Below, piece after piece: positions 44,262 to 53,664 of a DNA stretch of 64,000 nt. How positions within the stretch are numbered: the first letter of the stretch is position 1; each line of letters opens with the position of its first letter. The position numbers and the translations under genes are program-made. The notes beneath the pieces are model-generated. The model was not told the DNA's origin, searched no databases, and saw only the letters and a list, made by a program, of their open reading frames with translations. The DNA is from Runella sp. (GTDB lineage Bacteria; Bacteroidota; Bacteroidia; Cytophagales; Spirosomataceae), in the NCBI GenBank assembly GCA_023254175.1, contig JALQYJ010000106.1:1-64000 (forward strand), in the 5' to 3' direction.

Positions 44262-45347
44262 ATGTTTACGCGTCGTGATTTCCTCAAAGCCACTACCATC
44301 GGTGGGGCTTCTTCTTTGATTTCGGCAAATCCGCTCATTGCTGCAACAAGTCCCAAAAAAGACAAATTGGGAATTGCCTTAGTCGGCCTCGGTTATTATA
44401 GCACCGATTTACTTGCCCCTGCCCTCCAACTTACCAAAAACTGCGAACTGATGGGTATCGTCACAGGAACTGCCTCTAAGGCAGAAACGTGGCAAAAGAA
44501 ATTTAATTTAAAAGACAAAAATATTTACAACTATCAGAATTTTGACCAAATCGCCAACAATCCTGATATCGACGTCGTCTATGTGGTACTACCTCCAAGT
44601 ATGCACCGTGAATTTGTGGTTAGGGCTGCCAAGGCAGGAAAACAAGTTTTTTGTGAAAAACCTATGGCGCCCAGCGTAGCAGATTGTGAAGCAATGATTA
44701 AAGCCTGTGCCGATAACAAAGTAAAACTTGCGATCGGATACCGCTGTCAGCACGACCCAAACACGCAAGCCTTTATGAAGTTTGCCAAAGAAAAAACGTT
44801 CGGTAAAGTACGTATGGTGACGTGTGGCGCTGGATATTTTGATGCCCGAACAACCCACTGGAAACAAAACAAAGCTTTGGGGGGAGGTGTAATGGGTGAC
44901 ATGGGGGTGTATGCCATTCAAGGTGCACGCTTAGCTGTAGGCGAAGAGCCAACGTCGGTTTCGGCTCAATTCCATACAACCCGCCCAGATATTTACAAAG
45001 AAGTTGAAGAGACAGCAACATTCCAATTGGAGTTCCCAAGTGGTGCATTGGCCGCCTGTCATACAAGCTTTGGCATCAATATGAATTATTTGCAAGCCAA
45101 TTGCGAAAAGGGTTGGTTTAAAATGGAGCCGTTTTCAAGTTACACTGGCAACAAAGGAAGCAGCCCGCTTGGGCCAATTGATTTCCCATTACAAAGCCAA
45201 CAAGCCAAGCAATTAGACGATGATACTGATGCTTTAATGAAAGGGCTTCCTCTCATTGCGCCTGGCGAAGAAGGACTACGTGACATTCGCATTGTTGAGG
45301 CCGTTTATAAGTCGGTGGCAAATGGCGGAAAGAAAATAACCATTTAA
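44262..45347 (+). CDS. Gfo/Idh/MocA-family NAD(P)-dependent oxidoreductase with a Tat-type signal
   Basis: 361 residues. The N-terminus TRRDFLKATTIGGASSLI is a twin-arginine signal, so the folded, cofactor-loaded enzyme is exported. Rossmann domain: GIALVGLGYYSTDLL; the conserved catalytic EKP is in VFCEKPMA; C-terminal GFO/IDH domain with GGGVMGDMGVYAIQG. It resembles periplasmic glucose-fructose oxidoreductases and related sugar dehydrogenases. The sugar substrate is unknown. Followed by a long nested inverted repeat. Confidence 0.9.
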   Translation: MFTRRDFLKATTIGGASSLISANPLIAATSPKKDKLGIALVGLGYYSTDLLAPALQLTKNCELMGIVTGTASKAETWQKKFNLKDKNIYNYQNFDQIANNPDIDVVYVVLPPSMHREFVVRAAKAGKQVFCEKPMAPSVADCEAMIKACADNKVKLAIGYRCQHDPNTQAFMKFAKEKTFGKVRMVTCGAGYFDARTTHWKQNKALGGGVMGDMGVYAIQGARLAVGEEPTSVSAQFHTTRPDIYKEVEETATFQLEFPSGALAACHTSFGINMNYLQANCEKGWFKMEPFSSYTGNKGSSPLGPIDFPLQSQQAKQLDDDTDALMKGLPLIAPGEEGLRDIRIVEAVYKSVANGGKKITI

Positions 45348-45352
45348 TTTTT

Positions 45353-45437
45353 TCTCACAGAAAAGCACATATTTAGACTCACACAGATAGGTACAGAACT
45401 TATCTGTGTGAGTCTGTGGGTTGTTAAATCTGTGAGA
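45353..45437. repeat. Nested inverted repeat between convergent genes
   Basis: A perfect 14-bp stem (45376-45389 with 45401-45414, 11-base loop) sits inside an outer 8-bp pair (45353-45360 with 45430-45437, TCTCACAG/CTGTGAGA). The arms are variations of CTCACA(CA)GAT, so the element is built from several copies of one short word in both orientations. There is no T-run. It probably ends transcripts from both sides, and may be a dispersed repeat element. Confidence 0.55.
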
Positions 45438-45451
45438 TATTATATGAAGAA

Positions 45452-45643
45452 TTAATCAGCCACCTTTCCAAGCAAATTCACTCCCACCAACAAAAAGAGA
45501 ACTCCAACTAAAAATGGAACAATCGTTTCCCATTTTGTAAGAGTAAAGCCTATAACAGCCTTGTCGGACATAAAAGCGATGCAGGCAAAAAGAATAAAAA
45601 TAACGCCAATTCCAGTTAATATACTTCCAAAAGTACGTTTCAT
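45452..45643 (-). CDS. Small two-helix membrane protein
   Basis: 63 residues: a basic N-terminus (MKRTFGSILT), two hydrophobic helices (about 8-25 and 40-58) joined by a short polar loop, and an acidic C-terminus. Small proteins of this MKR(S/T)FGSIL type are widespread in Bacteroidota; function unknown. It ends near the nested inverted repeat and lies 57 bases downstream of the ABC permease gene on the same strand. Confidence 0.7.
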   Translation of the reverse strand: MKRTFGSILTGIGVIFILFACIAFMSDKAVIGFTLTKWETIVPFLVGVLFLLVGVNLLGKVAD

Positions 45644-45700
45644 AAGTGCACGAGGATTTATTTTGACTGCAAAACTATCAAAAATCTCTACATTGCTTAC

Positions 45701-46834
45701 TTAATCTTCGGGACGGCTTTTTAAGCCATCTTGATGAACAAGGTACTCTGACAAGTAATAATACCGATGAAAAAGCCATACCCCTCCCCCTAAACAACTT
45801 ACCGCTAACAAATATACGGGGAGCCTAAACATAATCAGAAAAAAACCAACAAAAAAGGTATAAAAACACTGGCGAAGTAGTAAATCCATGGTATAATGAT
45901 ATTGTAAGAACCTACCATACAAAAGACTTAATATCCCCATAAGCAGCAGCCACCATACAAAAACATAGTCCCATTCAATTTCTTGGGGTAAATACCGAAA
46001 GAGGAATAATGTTTCAGGAAGTAATAAAACAATAAAAAAAAGTCCATATTGCCCAAAACGCTTACCTAATGGCAAGGGCAAGTTTCGTAACAAAGGCAAC
46101 TGTAAATGTTCAAATTCATACATGTGCAGAACTATTACCGAATGAACTAACCCAATGGTGAGAGCAGCGAGCGAGAATAAACGCTCATCATAACGATCTG
46201 TAGGATATATTCTACAAACCGCTACAATCAGGATACATGTAAAACCTTTTGTTAAAAATAATAAAACAGGGTTTTCAGAAAACAAGTAAAGTACAAAATA
46301 GAACCACTGTGGCTTGGTAAAACGTCTGTTAAAATAGGTAGTTATTATGCTTATTCGAGTATCGGGATTGGGGCGATGAAGACGATATTCGTACGCTGCC
46401 ACCCCTACCAAAGGAACACAAAAAAGATACAAAATTGTGGCTATAACAGAACCTTTTTCACCTGTCCACCAACCGTAGTAACTTACAAAAATGACGTACA
46501 AAGCTACTGGCAACCACAACATCCACTGCACATATAGCCACGATACCCACCGCTGAGGTTTGGGAATCAGCAACAGTTGAAACAGAAAACTATGGGAATT
46601 CCATAACATTCGTTGGCGAACAAAATAGACGGTTTTTAGATGGTACAATCCAAAAAGAAGCCCCATTAACACCAGCAAAAAAGGAGAAGCGAAAACATAT
46701 GAAGCAAGCGCTATGTGGTCTTCGGGCCGAAGAATACCAAAAGCAAACATGGCCACCAGAAACAAAAAACCTGTATTGAGACGATAATATTCAGTTACGA
46801 AGGTTTTGCGGAGAATGTTGAGTATGGCAAGCAT
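45701..46834 (-). CDS. ABC transporter membrane subunit, unassigned type
   Basis: 377 residues with about ten hydrophobic helices and few charged loops (for example LVLMGLLFGLYHLKTVYFV, VALYVIFVSYYGWW, PVYLLAVSCLGGGVWLF). Its ATG overlaps the stop codon of the ATPase gene by one base, so the two are translated as a unit and form one exporter-type transporter. I do not recognise a specific family; it is like the exporter permeases paired with short CcmA/NatA-type ATPases. Substrate unknown. Confidence 0.72.
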   Translation of the reverse strand: MLAILNILRKTFVTEYYRLNTGFLFLVAMFAFGILRPEDHIALASYVFASPFLLVLMGLLFGLYHLKTVYFVRQRMLWNSHSFLFQLLLIPKPQRWVSWLYVQWMLWLPVALYVIFVSYYGWWTGEKGSVIATILYLFCVPLVGVAAYEYRLHRPNPDTRISIITTYFNRRFTKPQWFYFVLYLFSENPVLLFLTKGFTCILIVAVCRIYPTDRYDERLFSLAALTIGLVHSVIVLHMYEFEHLQLPLLRNLPLPLGKRFGQYGLFFIVLLLPETLFLFRYLPQEIEWDYVFVWWLLLMGILSLLYGRFLQYHYTMDLLLRQCFYTFFVGFFLIMFRLPVYLLAVSCLGGGVWLFHRYYYLSEYLVHQDGLKSRPED

Positions 46835-47490
46835 TACTTACTGATATTTTCGCCATTAGGTAGCGGAAGTTCTTTGATTTTTTTATCTTTTACTTCAAAC
46901 AAATGCTTAATTGGCAACGCTTCAAACCGAAAATCTTGGTGCGAGGATAATAAAAACGTCACGCCTTCTGTATGTTTTTTTTGCACCAATTCGTACACTT
47001 TCTGTACAGTAGCATCGTCAATTGTAATAAGAGGCTCATCCAGAATAATAACTTTTGGCCGTCCTAAAAATGCGATTATTAAAGAAGTTTTTTTCAACAT
47101 TCCACTTGAATATGTACCCGTGGGTTGGTACAAAAAGGGCTCAATTCCAAGTAAGTCAATCAATTCATCTACTTGGTTGGGAGAGGCTTGTTTTGCTTTC
47201 GCAACAAAATGAATTAAATCATTGGCCGTTAAAAACTCGGGATAATCGGGTTCGGCTTCTCCATAATTGATATCAAGGCGGTATTCAATCGCATTGGTTC
47301 GAATATCAAACTCCCCCAATTTAATTTCCCCCTCAAAAGGCAGCATTCCAGCTAGGGTTCTAAAGAAAGTCGTTTTCCCCGAACCATTGGCTCCCTTAAA
47401 CCAATGAATACCCTTCTCTAAAAAGAGAGAGGGCACCTGAAGTACCAGATGCCCCCCGTAAGATTTCTGTAAGTTAGTTACTTGTATCAT
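46834..47490 (-). CDS. ABC transporter ATP-binding protein
   Basis: 218 residues, a minimal ABC ATPase. Walker A GANGSGKT at 33-40, signature YSSGMLKK (a variant of LSGGQ), Walker B VIILDEP, and switch His in LLSSHQD. The short form with GxxxFxGxNGSGKTT resembles the CcmA/NatA export group. It is coupled to the membrane subunit gene through a one-base TAATG overlap. The signature lacks the second Gly-Gln, as is often seen in this group. Confidence 0.88.
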   Translation of the reverse strand: MIQVTNLQKSYGGHLVLQVPSLFLEKGIHWFKGANGSGKTTFFRTLAGMLPFEGEIKLGEFDIRTNAIEYRLDINYGEAEPDYPEFLTANDLIHFVAKAKQASPNQVDELIDLLGIEPFLYQPTGTYSSGMLKKTSLIIAFLGRPKVIILDEPLITIDDATVQKVYELVQKKHTEGVTFLLSSHQDFRFEALPIKHLFEVKDKKIKELPLPNGENISK

Positions 47491-47504
47491 GCTGTTTCAG
47501 CCAC

Positions 47505-48842
47505 TTATTTTCTGGTTTTAGCAATTGCCAAAACATGTTGGCCAATTTTCGTTCCTGCTTTATTTCCTTCATCACAGCCCGAACGATAGTGGATTCCGCC
47601 ATACAAACGGCTATTGCTAGCCATCATAGCGGCTTCTCTAAACGACTTAAACGACAACACCCCGTGGCCATGTTTATATTCGGTAGAATCGGTAAAGACG
47701 ATGTTATCGCCATGAACAAACGATAATACCTCTGCTGATGCTGCCGAAATGGTACTGTGACCACTCGTATATTCTGGGAAGGGGGGGGTTTGGAGGAAAG
47801 GCTGCCACTTAGGGTCAATGTCGGAATTAATAACCGTTTCAGGACGTACCTTACGACTACGGTACTTTTCTTCCCAACACCCAATAAAGCCATCCAAAAG
47901 CGCAATCGATGTTAGTAAATATCCTTCTACGCATTTTTCAAAAGGTGCTTTTTCATTACGACAAACCGTCGCATTGATTGCTAACCAGTGTCCTCCAGGG
48001 GTCATTTTTTTATTAGCAAACATCACGTGACCTACTACGTTCATTACAAACGGGTTATCATCCCAAAACCACGCAATACGCTTTTGCTCTTCGCTAAGAC
48101 TTTTACCAATTTCGTACACCTCACGGGTTTCGTCCCAAAACTTGCTATCCTTATTTTTGGTCCACATGGGTGGCGGTGGCGGTGAAAACTGACGAGCAGA
48201 ATCCAAAGTTAAAGAGCGAATTTTGTGCCATTCTGGTTCACAAGCATCCGCATAAGCCGGAGGCGTTGGCACCCACGTTCCAGGTTCATTTGTTACAGTA
48301 AAACGAACCCCACGGGTTTGTTTGTAATTATCTTTAGTAGAATACTTTATTACATGAGCCGCCACACTATCACCATACGCCATCGAACGTTCAATGACAT
48401 CCGACGGAATACCCATGTCTTCGTATTTTTTATAGAACGTCTTTTCGTATTCATCGAAGAAGCTTGCCGAAAAAGTGAGCGTTCTGGCTACTTTCAAAAA
48501 GGCCCTTGTACTTGCTAACGGGAAACAATATTCCTGACCTGCTTCAGGTTGCAAAGGTTTATTAAAGCCATTTAACTTCCCCCCAAGCGACTCGTATTGG
48601 GGATACCCAGGCACCATAGCTTCGTAGCCAGCAAGGTTTGAATAAGCATAAATGCGGCTAGCAACGGGTGGCTTAAAAATATCATGAATAATAACTTCTG
48701 TCAACAATTCAACCGATTTATGATATAGTTCTGGTTCAGAGGCTTTTGCATTGTACTCTTCTGGCTTTGATTTGGGTTTACAAGCTCCCATCCAAACAGA
48801 AACACATGCTATCGCAACAAAGAGGATTTTCTTTTTAAGCAT
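47505..48842 (-). CDS. Vanadium-haloperoxidase/PAP2-like lipoprotein phosphatase
   Basis: 445 residues from the ATG at 48842. The frame extends upstream to 48923, but the added 27 residues precede a clear lipoprotein signal (MLKKKILFVAIACVSVWMG, lipobox Cys at 21). The C-terminal half has the PAP2/haloperoxidase active-site blocks: KVRPETVI, PEYTSGHSTISAASA and SRLYGGIHYRSGCDEG. Related Bacteroidota proteins are annotated as vanadium-dependent haloperoxidases, but many are simply phosphatases; the sequence cannot decide. It lies 14 bases upstream of the ABC ATPase gene on the same strand, so it may head that operon. Confidence 0.83.
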   Translation of the reverse strand: MLKKKILFVAIACVSVWMGACKPKSKPEEYNAKASEPELYHKSVELLTEVIIHDIFKPPVASRIYAYSNLAGYEAMVPGYPQYESLGGKLNGFNKPLQPEAGQEYCFPLASTRAFLKVARTLTFSASFFDEYEKTFYKKYEDMGIPSDVIERSMAYGDSVAAHVIKYSTKDNYKQTRGVRFTVTNEPGTWVPTPPAYADACEPEWHKIRSLTLDSARQFSPPPPPMWTKNKDSKFWDETREVYEIGKSLSEEQKRIAWFWDDNPFVMNVVGHVMFANKKMTPGGHWLAINATVCRNEKAPFEKCVEGYLLTSIALLDGFIGCWEEKYRSRKVRPETVINSDIDPKWQPFLQTPPFPEYTSGHSTISAASAEVLSFVHGDNIVFTDSTEYKHGHGVLSFKSFREAAMMASNSRLYGGIHYRSGCDEGNKAGTKIGQHVLAIAKTRK

Positions 48843-48898
48843 TGGAATCAATTTAAAGGAAAATTTAAAATAGAGTTTAATAACTTTGTAAGGATATG

Positions 48899-48906
48899 CA
48901 AATGTA
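48899..48906 (-). promoter_or_regulatory. Candidate -7 box of the PAP2-like gene
   Basis: On the minus strand TACATTTG, an exact TAnnTTTG match, 57 bases before the ATG at 48842. It overlaps the longer reading of the gene and supports the shorter start. A TTTG lies 15 bases upstream, closer than usual. Confidence 0.42.
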
Positions 48907-49135
48907 AAAAACCCCACCATCAAAAAATTGATTTCTATCAGTTATTTTCCTTTAATCCGAACCATCACCACTCAAATTGATGTTTATAATGCAGTTAAGC
49001 GATTGTAAAATTGTAGCATTTTCAACTACGTCAAAATGACACATTCGCTAAAATTGTGCTCAGAAAATAGTTTAAATTGTTGTACATTCGAAAGTAAAAA
49101 CCTATTTTTCCAAAAACTTAAACATATTAAAGCAT

Positions 49136-50089
49136 TTGGTCGAAAAAGTAATCTCCTTGGAAAACGTGTCGCTCCTTGAATTTTTGGGCGTCGAAAACAA
49201 CCACATTAGAGAAGTAGCTGCGGCCTTTCCGATGAGTAAAATCATCTCACGTGGCAATGAAATTAGGGTCATGGGTACTCCTCCCGAAATCCTTCGCATC
49301 AGCGACATCCTTGAGTCACTCATCCAACACTACCAGAAATACGGAAAAATCACGAACGAAAACGTTCGTCATTACCTTACGGCCAACGGTGGCTCTATTG
49401 CCCCCTCACATGTGCTTCAAGACGAAAAAGATGTGATTGTGTATGGTACTCGTGGTATTGTTGTTAGAGCAAAAACAGCCAATCAGCAACTGATGGTTGA
49501 CAAAGCCGCCCAACATGACCTTATGTTTGCTGTAGGGCCTGCTGGAACAGGTAAAACCTATACAGCTGTCGCGCTTGCGGTTCAGGCCCTCAAGGAAAAA
49601 AAAGTCAAGAAACTCATCATCACTCGCCCCGCCGTTGAGGCAGGTGAAAACTTAGGATTTCTTCCTGGCGATTTAAAAGAAAAAATAGACCCCTATTTAC
49701 GACCCATTTACGATGCGTTGGAGGATATGATTCAAACCGAAAAGTTGAAGTTTTATCTTGAAAACAATATCATTGAAATTGCCCCGTTAGCCTATATGAG
49801 GGGGCGTACTCTTAATAATGCTTTTATTTTGCTGGATGAAGCACAAAATACGACCCCTTCGCAAATGAAAATGTTTTTGACGCGAATGGGGCCCAATTCC
49901 AAGGTGATTATTACGGGAGATAAAACTCAGGTAGACCTTCCCAAAAATCAACAATCGGGATTGAGAGACGCCCTCGACACCCTCCGAAACGTCAAAGATA
50001 TTGCTTTTGTGGAGTTGGATGGCCGCGACGTAATCCGTCACCGCTTGGTGAAAGATATTTTGGATGCGTACGAAAAGAAAGAAAAATAA
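49136..50089 (+). CDS. phoH: PhoH-family ATPase (YbeZ-like)
   Basis: 317 residues. Start is TTG: the next ATG is codon 33, but the N-terminal KH-like domain segment VSLLEFLGVENNHIREV and the following RGNEIRVMGTP are conserved in the family, so the protein must begin before that. PhoH ATPase: Walker A GPAGTGKT at 134-141, then TRPAVEAGENLGFLPGDL, Walker B FILLDEAQNTTPSQMKMFLT and ITGDKTQVDLP. YbeZ works with YbeY in ribosome and RNA maturation in other bacteria. The M43 protease gene follows by 26 bases. Confidence 0.92.
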   Translation: MVEKVISLENVSLLEFLGVENNHIREVAAAFPMSKIISRGNEIRVMGTPPEILRISDILESLIQHYQKYGKITNENVRHYLTANGGSIAPSHVLQDEKDVIVYGTRGIVVRAKTANQQLMVDKAAQHDLMFAVGPAGTGKTYTAVALAVQALKEKKVKKLIITRPAVEAGENLGFLPGDLKEKIDPYLRPIYDALEDMIQTEKLKFYLENNIIEIAPLAYMRGRTLNNAFILLDEAQNTTPSQMKMFLTRMGPNSKVIITGDKTQVDLPKNQQSGLRDALDTLRNVKDIAFVELDGRDVIRHRLVKDILDAYEKKEK

Positions 50090-50115
50090 TTGTTTTCTCG
50101 TTTGATTTGACATCT

Positions 50116-51432
50116 ATGATTCGTCATTTACGATGGATTGCCTTATTAACCTCTCTCTGGTTTGGTTTGGGAGTTTCTGAAACTTCAGCCCAGCGATGTT
50201 CGGCTGTGCAGTATGATTCCGTTTTGGCCAAACGCTATCCTTATTGGAAGCTTAAACGCCAAATGATAGAAGATTCTATCCAAACATTTTTACGAACGCC
50301 AAAGCGTTCAGCACGTACAAGTGCACTTTGTGACCTAATACGCATCCCTGTCGTTGTTCATGTGGTTCATTCCAACGCCACAGGTACTATTGGGGGAGCT
50401 GGTAATGGCAATATCTCCGACGAACAAATCAAAGAACAGATTCGAATCCTCAACGAAGATTATCGCCGTAAGTCTGGTACTCGCGGGTTTAATAATAACG
50501 CCGTTGGTACCGATACGGGCATTGAGTTTTACCTTGCCAATATTGACCCCGATGGAAAAAATACCAATGGGATTACGCGGCATTATTATTCTCAAAAAAC
50601 AAATTTCGACGTCTTTAACGACGATCAGCTTTTGGCTGACATCACCACTAAAGAAAAGGAATGGCCTACCGAGCGTTATCTGAACATTTGGGTGACTCGT
50701 TTTGCCAATAATTATCTCGGAATTGCCCAATTCCCCTCTGCTACGGGCGTCAATGGAATTGACAATAGCACTGAACTTCAAATCCGTACAGATGGCGTTT
50801 TTATTGACTATCGCGTTTTTGGCATTGGGGCACCAGTTACTAGCCGCCTTTATAATTTAGGGCGAACAACTACTCATGAAGTAGGCCATTGGCTTGGCTT
50901 AATTCATACTTGGGGAGACGACACCTGTGGAAACGATTATTGTGCAGATACACCTCCCTGCGAAAATGGCAATCAGTCGTCAGTTTGTGGCCCTGTATAT
51001 TCTAATTGTTCGGGCGTACGTACATTGAACATGACCGAAAATTACATGGATTATTCCCCTGATTCGTGCATGAATGTATTTACTAAGAATCAAGCCGAAC
51101 GAATGATGGCGGTCATTGAAAAATCTCCTCGTCGAAATAATTTAGTAAAATATTGGTGTACACAACTTCCTTTTGGAAACCAATTGGCCATAGAAATAGC
51201 CCCAAACCCTACCAATGGTGAGGCCAAAATTAAAGTAACTCTCAAGGAAGTAAGCACCTTTACCGTAGAGTTATTTTCGCTAAGTGGCCAATTGATACAA
51301 CAAAAACTATTTGAAAACTATCCGAGTTGGGAAGTTCCACTGAGTACAGTAGATACACCATCAGGAACATACTTAGTACGAGTTAAAACAAAAGACGAAA
51401 CAGTCACCCAACGGCTGGTCGTGGTTCGATAA
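50116..51432 (+). CDS. Secreted M43 (pappalysin-type) metalloprotease with a T9SS-like C-terminal domain
   Basis: 438 residues from the ATG at 50116; a TTG nine bases upstream is also in frame. Signal peptide ends near TSAQ. Zinc site HEVGHWLGLIH at 254-264 (His254, Glu255, His258, His264) and Met-turn NYMDYSPDSCM, with Cys pairs that probably form disulfides. The last 75 residues are a type A T9SS sorting domain (IEIAPNPTNG ... LFSLSGQLI ... SGTYLVRV), so the protein is exported across the outer membrane by the type IX system. Strong terminator follows. Confidence 0.92.
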   Translation: MIRHLRWIALLTSLWFGLGVSETSAQRCSAVQYDSVLAKRYPYWKLKRQMIEDSIQTFLRTPKRSARTSALCDLIRIPVVVHVVHSNATGTIGGAGNGNISDEQIKEQIRILNEDYRRKSGTRGFNNNAVGTDTGIEFYLANIDPDGKNTNGITRHYYSQKTNFDVFNDDQLLADITTKEKEWPTERYLNIWVTRFANNYLGIAQFPSATGVNGIDNSTELQIRTDGVFIDYRVFGIGAPVTSRLYNLGRTTTHEVGHWLGLIHTWGDDTCGNDYCADTPPCENGNQSSVCGPVYSNCSGVRTLNMTENYMDYSPDSCMNVFTKNQAERMMAVIEKSPRRNNLVKYWCTQLPFGNQLAIEIAPNPTNGEAKIKVTLKEVSTFTVELFSLSGQLIQQKLFENYPSWEVPLSTVDTPSGTYLVRVKTKDETVTQRLVVVR

Positions 51433-51437
51433 CCCTA

Positions 51438-51471
51438 AAAAAAGTCAGGTTGAGCGCAACCTGACTTTTTT
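51438..51471 (+). terminator. Rho-independent terminator of the protease gene
   Basis: Perfect 15-bp inverted repeat with A6/T6 ends (51438-51452 with 51457-51471) and a 4-base loop, between the protease stop and the comEC start. Confidence 0.92.
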
Positions 51472-51495
51472 GTTTTAAACTGCCTACATAAAGCC

Positions 51496-53559
51496 ATGAA
51501 TCCACTTTTTCGCCTCACAGTAGCCTTTGCTTTAGGGATATTGACACAATCCTATTGGCCAATCTCAAACCAACTAATTTTGGCTCTTGGTGTATCTACT
51601 GTTATAGGCTGGATTACCTGCTTTTTCTATTTAAAAAACCGATATGGGCTTGGCAGTTTTACCTTTATTTCTTTTATCCTCTTGGGCATAGTAAATGTAA
51701 TGATAAGCGACGCTCTACGTTCGCCAAATCACCTTTCACACGCCCCCATCGAAAGCACCACTGCTTACCGTGCACATGTAAGTACTTTTCCCGAAACTAT
51801 AGCCAAAACGCATCGCGCAGTCGTTGAAGTTTCACACATTTACGTAAATGGCCAGTGGAAATCAGTCAATGGAAAAGTTCAATTATACATCAATAAAGCC
51901 GCACCTCGCCCCCAATTCGGCGCTGAATTAATTATTTTGGGTGCTCCAAAACCCATTGAGCCTCCTCTCAATCCCGAACAGTTTGATTTTCGCCAATTTC
52001 AAGCCTACAAACAAATTTATTTTCAACATTACTTACAACCATCTCAATATGTGTTGACTGGCAAATTGCTCTCCCACTGGTGGGTAAAATGGCCTTATCA
52101 AATCGGTCAGTGGAGCGATACCCGTTTAAAACAGCTTGTTCCAATAAATCGCGAATATGCCGTGGCCAAAGCCATGATTTTAGGACTTCGCAACGATATG
52201 GACCATGAATTGGTTCAAGCCTATTCAGCAGCAGGGGCTATTCACGTCTTATCAGTTTCGGGATTTCACATGGGAGTCTTTGTGGCCATTCTTGCTTTTT
52301 TACTTCAACAACTCAAAACCAGCCCAAAAGGTCGCTGGCTATACGCTGGACTCACTTTAACAATTCTCTGGTTCTATGCCATACTTACTGGCCTTTCGGC
52401 ACCCGTGGTTAGGTCAGCCATTATGTTTAGCTTATTTTTACTAGCCGACCCGCTCCATCGTAAAGCGAATGGAGAAAATGCACTTTTTGGCTCGGCTTTC
52501 TTACTCCTTGCCTATGACCCTTTTTTGCTTTTTTCGGTCAGTTTTCAGTTATCGTATACAGCCCTTGGAGGCATTATTTTTGGGTATCCACTGGTTTATC
52601 AATGGTTTTCATTTAACGATTGGCTCGTTGATAAAATTTGGGCCATTACTGCCGTTGCACTCACCGCCCAACTGGCTACTTTTCCACTTACCGTTTATTA
52701 TTTTCATCAATTTCCAACCTACTTCCTACTAGCGAATCCCTTGGTCGTAGCACTTTCTACGGCTATGATTCCCATTGCACTGCTTGCCATCTCACTCTCT
52801 CCATTACCCTACTTTGGAACTTTATGTGGATGGGTGCTTACTGGAATCGTCTGGTTGCTTAATCAATCTATTGTATGGATTGAAAAAATACCCTACTCTA
52901 CTTTGAATTCTCTCAGTTTTTCTAAGATTGAAGTTGGTATTGTTTATGCAATTATCGGGACTTTATTACTCTTTTGGTATCAAAAAAACAGCTTTTGGCT
53001 ACGCATTTGCTTTTCATTAAGTCTACTACTTGCTTTGTCCCAATCCAACTCTCTCTATAAAAACCGTACCCAAAAAACGTTAGTCGTTCACAACGTACCC
53101 AAACAAATGGTCATTAGTATTATTGAAGGTCAACATGCCACTGTTGTTGCAGATGCTGATTTTTTTTCGTCTACTTCCCAAGGGTTCTCTTTTTACATGA
53201 AAAACTTTTATGATATTCAAGGTGTTCGACAACTCACCAAACATAGCCTTCATAGCCCATCCACTTACCCACTTATACGCACATTTTCCTTTGGGAAGCT
53301 ATTGGTGTGGAATGGATATAAGCTACTATTGTTAGAAAAGCCTTTAAATAGAATGCCCGTTGGCTTTGTTGACCACATACTCATTCGAAAAAATGCGGTA
53401 CGAAACCTTACTTCTATTCAAAATAGGGACACGTCTCCCTTTCTTTTTGACAGTTCTATTTCTCCCTACTACCTTAATCCGCTGATACAACAAACGCAAC
53501 AAAACCGTTTCCCTTGGTATTTTACAGCACAAAAAGGGGCAAAAATTATCCACTTGTAA
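51496..53559 (+). CDS. comEC: ComEC/Rec2-family DNA-uptake membrane protein
   Basis: 687 residues. N-terminal helices and a DUF4131/OB-like periplasmic domain (about 60-180), then the Competence domain with many helices (about 210-490) including HVLSVSGFHMGVF around 247 and LTGLSAPVVRSAIMF. It transports single-stranded DNA through the inner membrane in competent bacteria. The extracellular metallo-beta-lactamase domain of Bacillus-type ComEC is absent; the C-terminal 200 residues are a short unrelated region, usual in Bacteroidota. Other competence genes are not in the window. Confidence 0.88.
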   Translation: MNPLFRLTVAFALGILTQSYWPISNQLILALGVSTVIGWITCFFYLKNRYGLGSFTFISFILLGIVNVMISDALRSPNHLSHAPIESTTAYRAHVSTFPETIAKTHRAVVEVSHIYVNGQWKSVNGKVQLYINKAAPRPQFGAELIILGAPKPIEPPLNPEQFDFRQFQAYKQIYFQHYLQPSQYVLTGKLLSHWWVKWPYQIGQWSDTRLKQLVPINREYAVAKAMILGLRNDMDHELVQAYSAAGAIHVLSVSGFHMGVFVAILAFLLQQLKTSPKGRWLYAGLTLTILWFYAILTGLSAPVVRSAIMFSLFLLADPLHRKANGENALFGSAFLLLAYDPFLLFSVSFQLSYTALGGIIFGYPLVYQWFSFNDWLVDKIWAITAVALTAQLATFPLTVYYFHQFPTYFLLANPLVVALSTAMIPIALLAISLSPLPYFGTLCGWVLTGIVWLLNQSIVWIEKIPYSTLNSLSFSKIEVGIVYAIIGTLLLFWYQKNSFWLRICFSLSLLLALSQSNSLYKNRTQKTLVVHNVPKQMVISIIEGQHATVVADADFFSSTSQGFSFYMKNFYDIQGVRQLTKHSLHSPSTYPLIRTFSFGKLLVWNGYKLLLLEKPLNRMPVGFVDHILIRKNAVRNLTSIQNRDTSPFLFDSSISPYYLNPLIQQTQQNRFPWYFTAQKGAKIIHL

Positions 53560-53664
53560 AATATCTCGTTTAACGTCATTTAGCTCTTTATGAAGTAAGC
53601 ATTCATACTAATTGAAAACCTTTTTCTACATTTTCTTTTCAACGAGTTGGTTTTATGGAAAGTA

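Noticed and set aside
51496-53559. comEC as a truncated gene because the metallo-beta-lactamase domain is missing
   Set aside because: Bacteroidota ComEC proteins normally end this way; the frame is intact and the length is usual.
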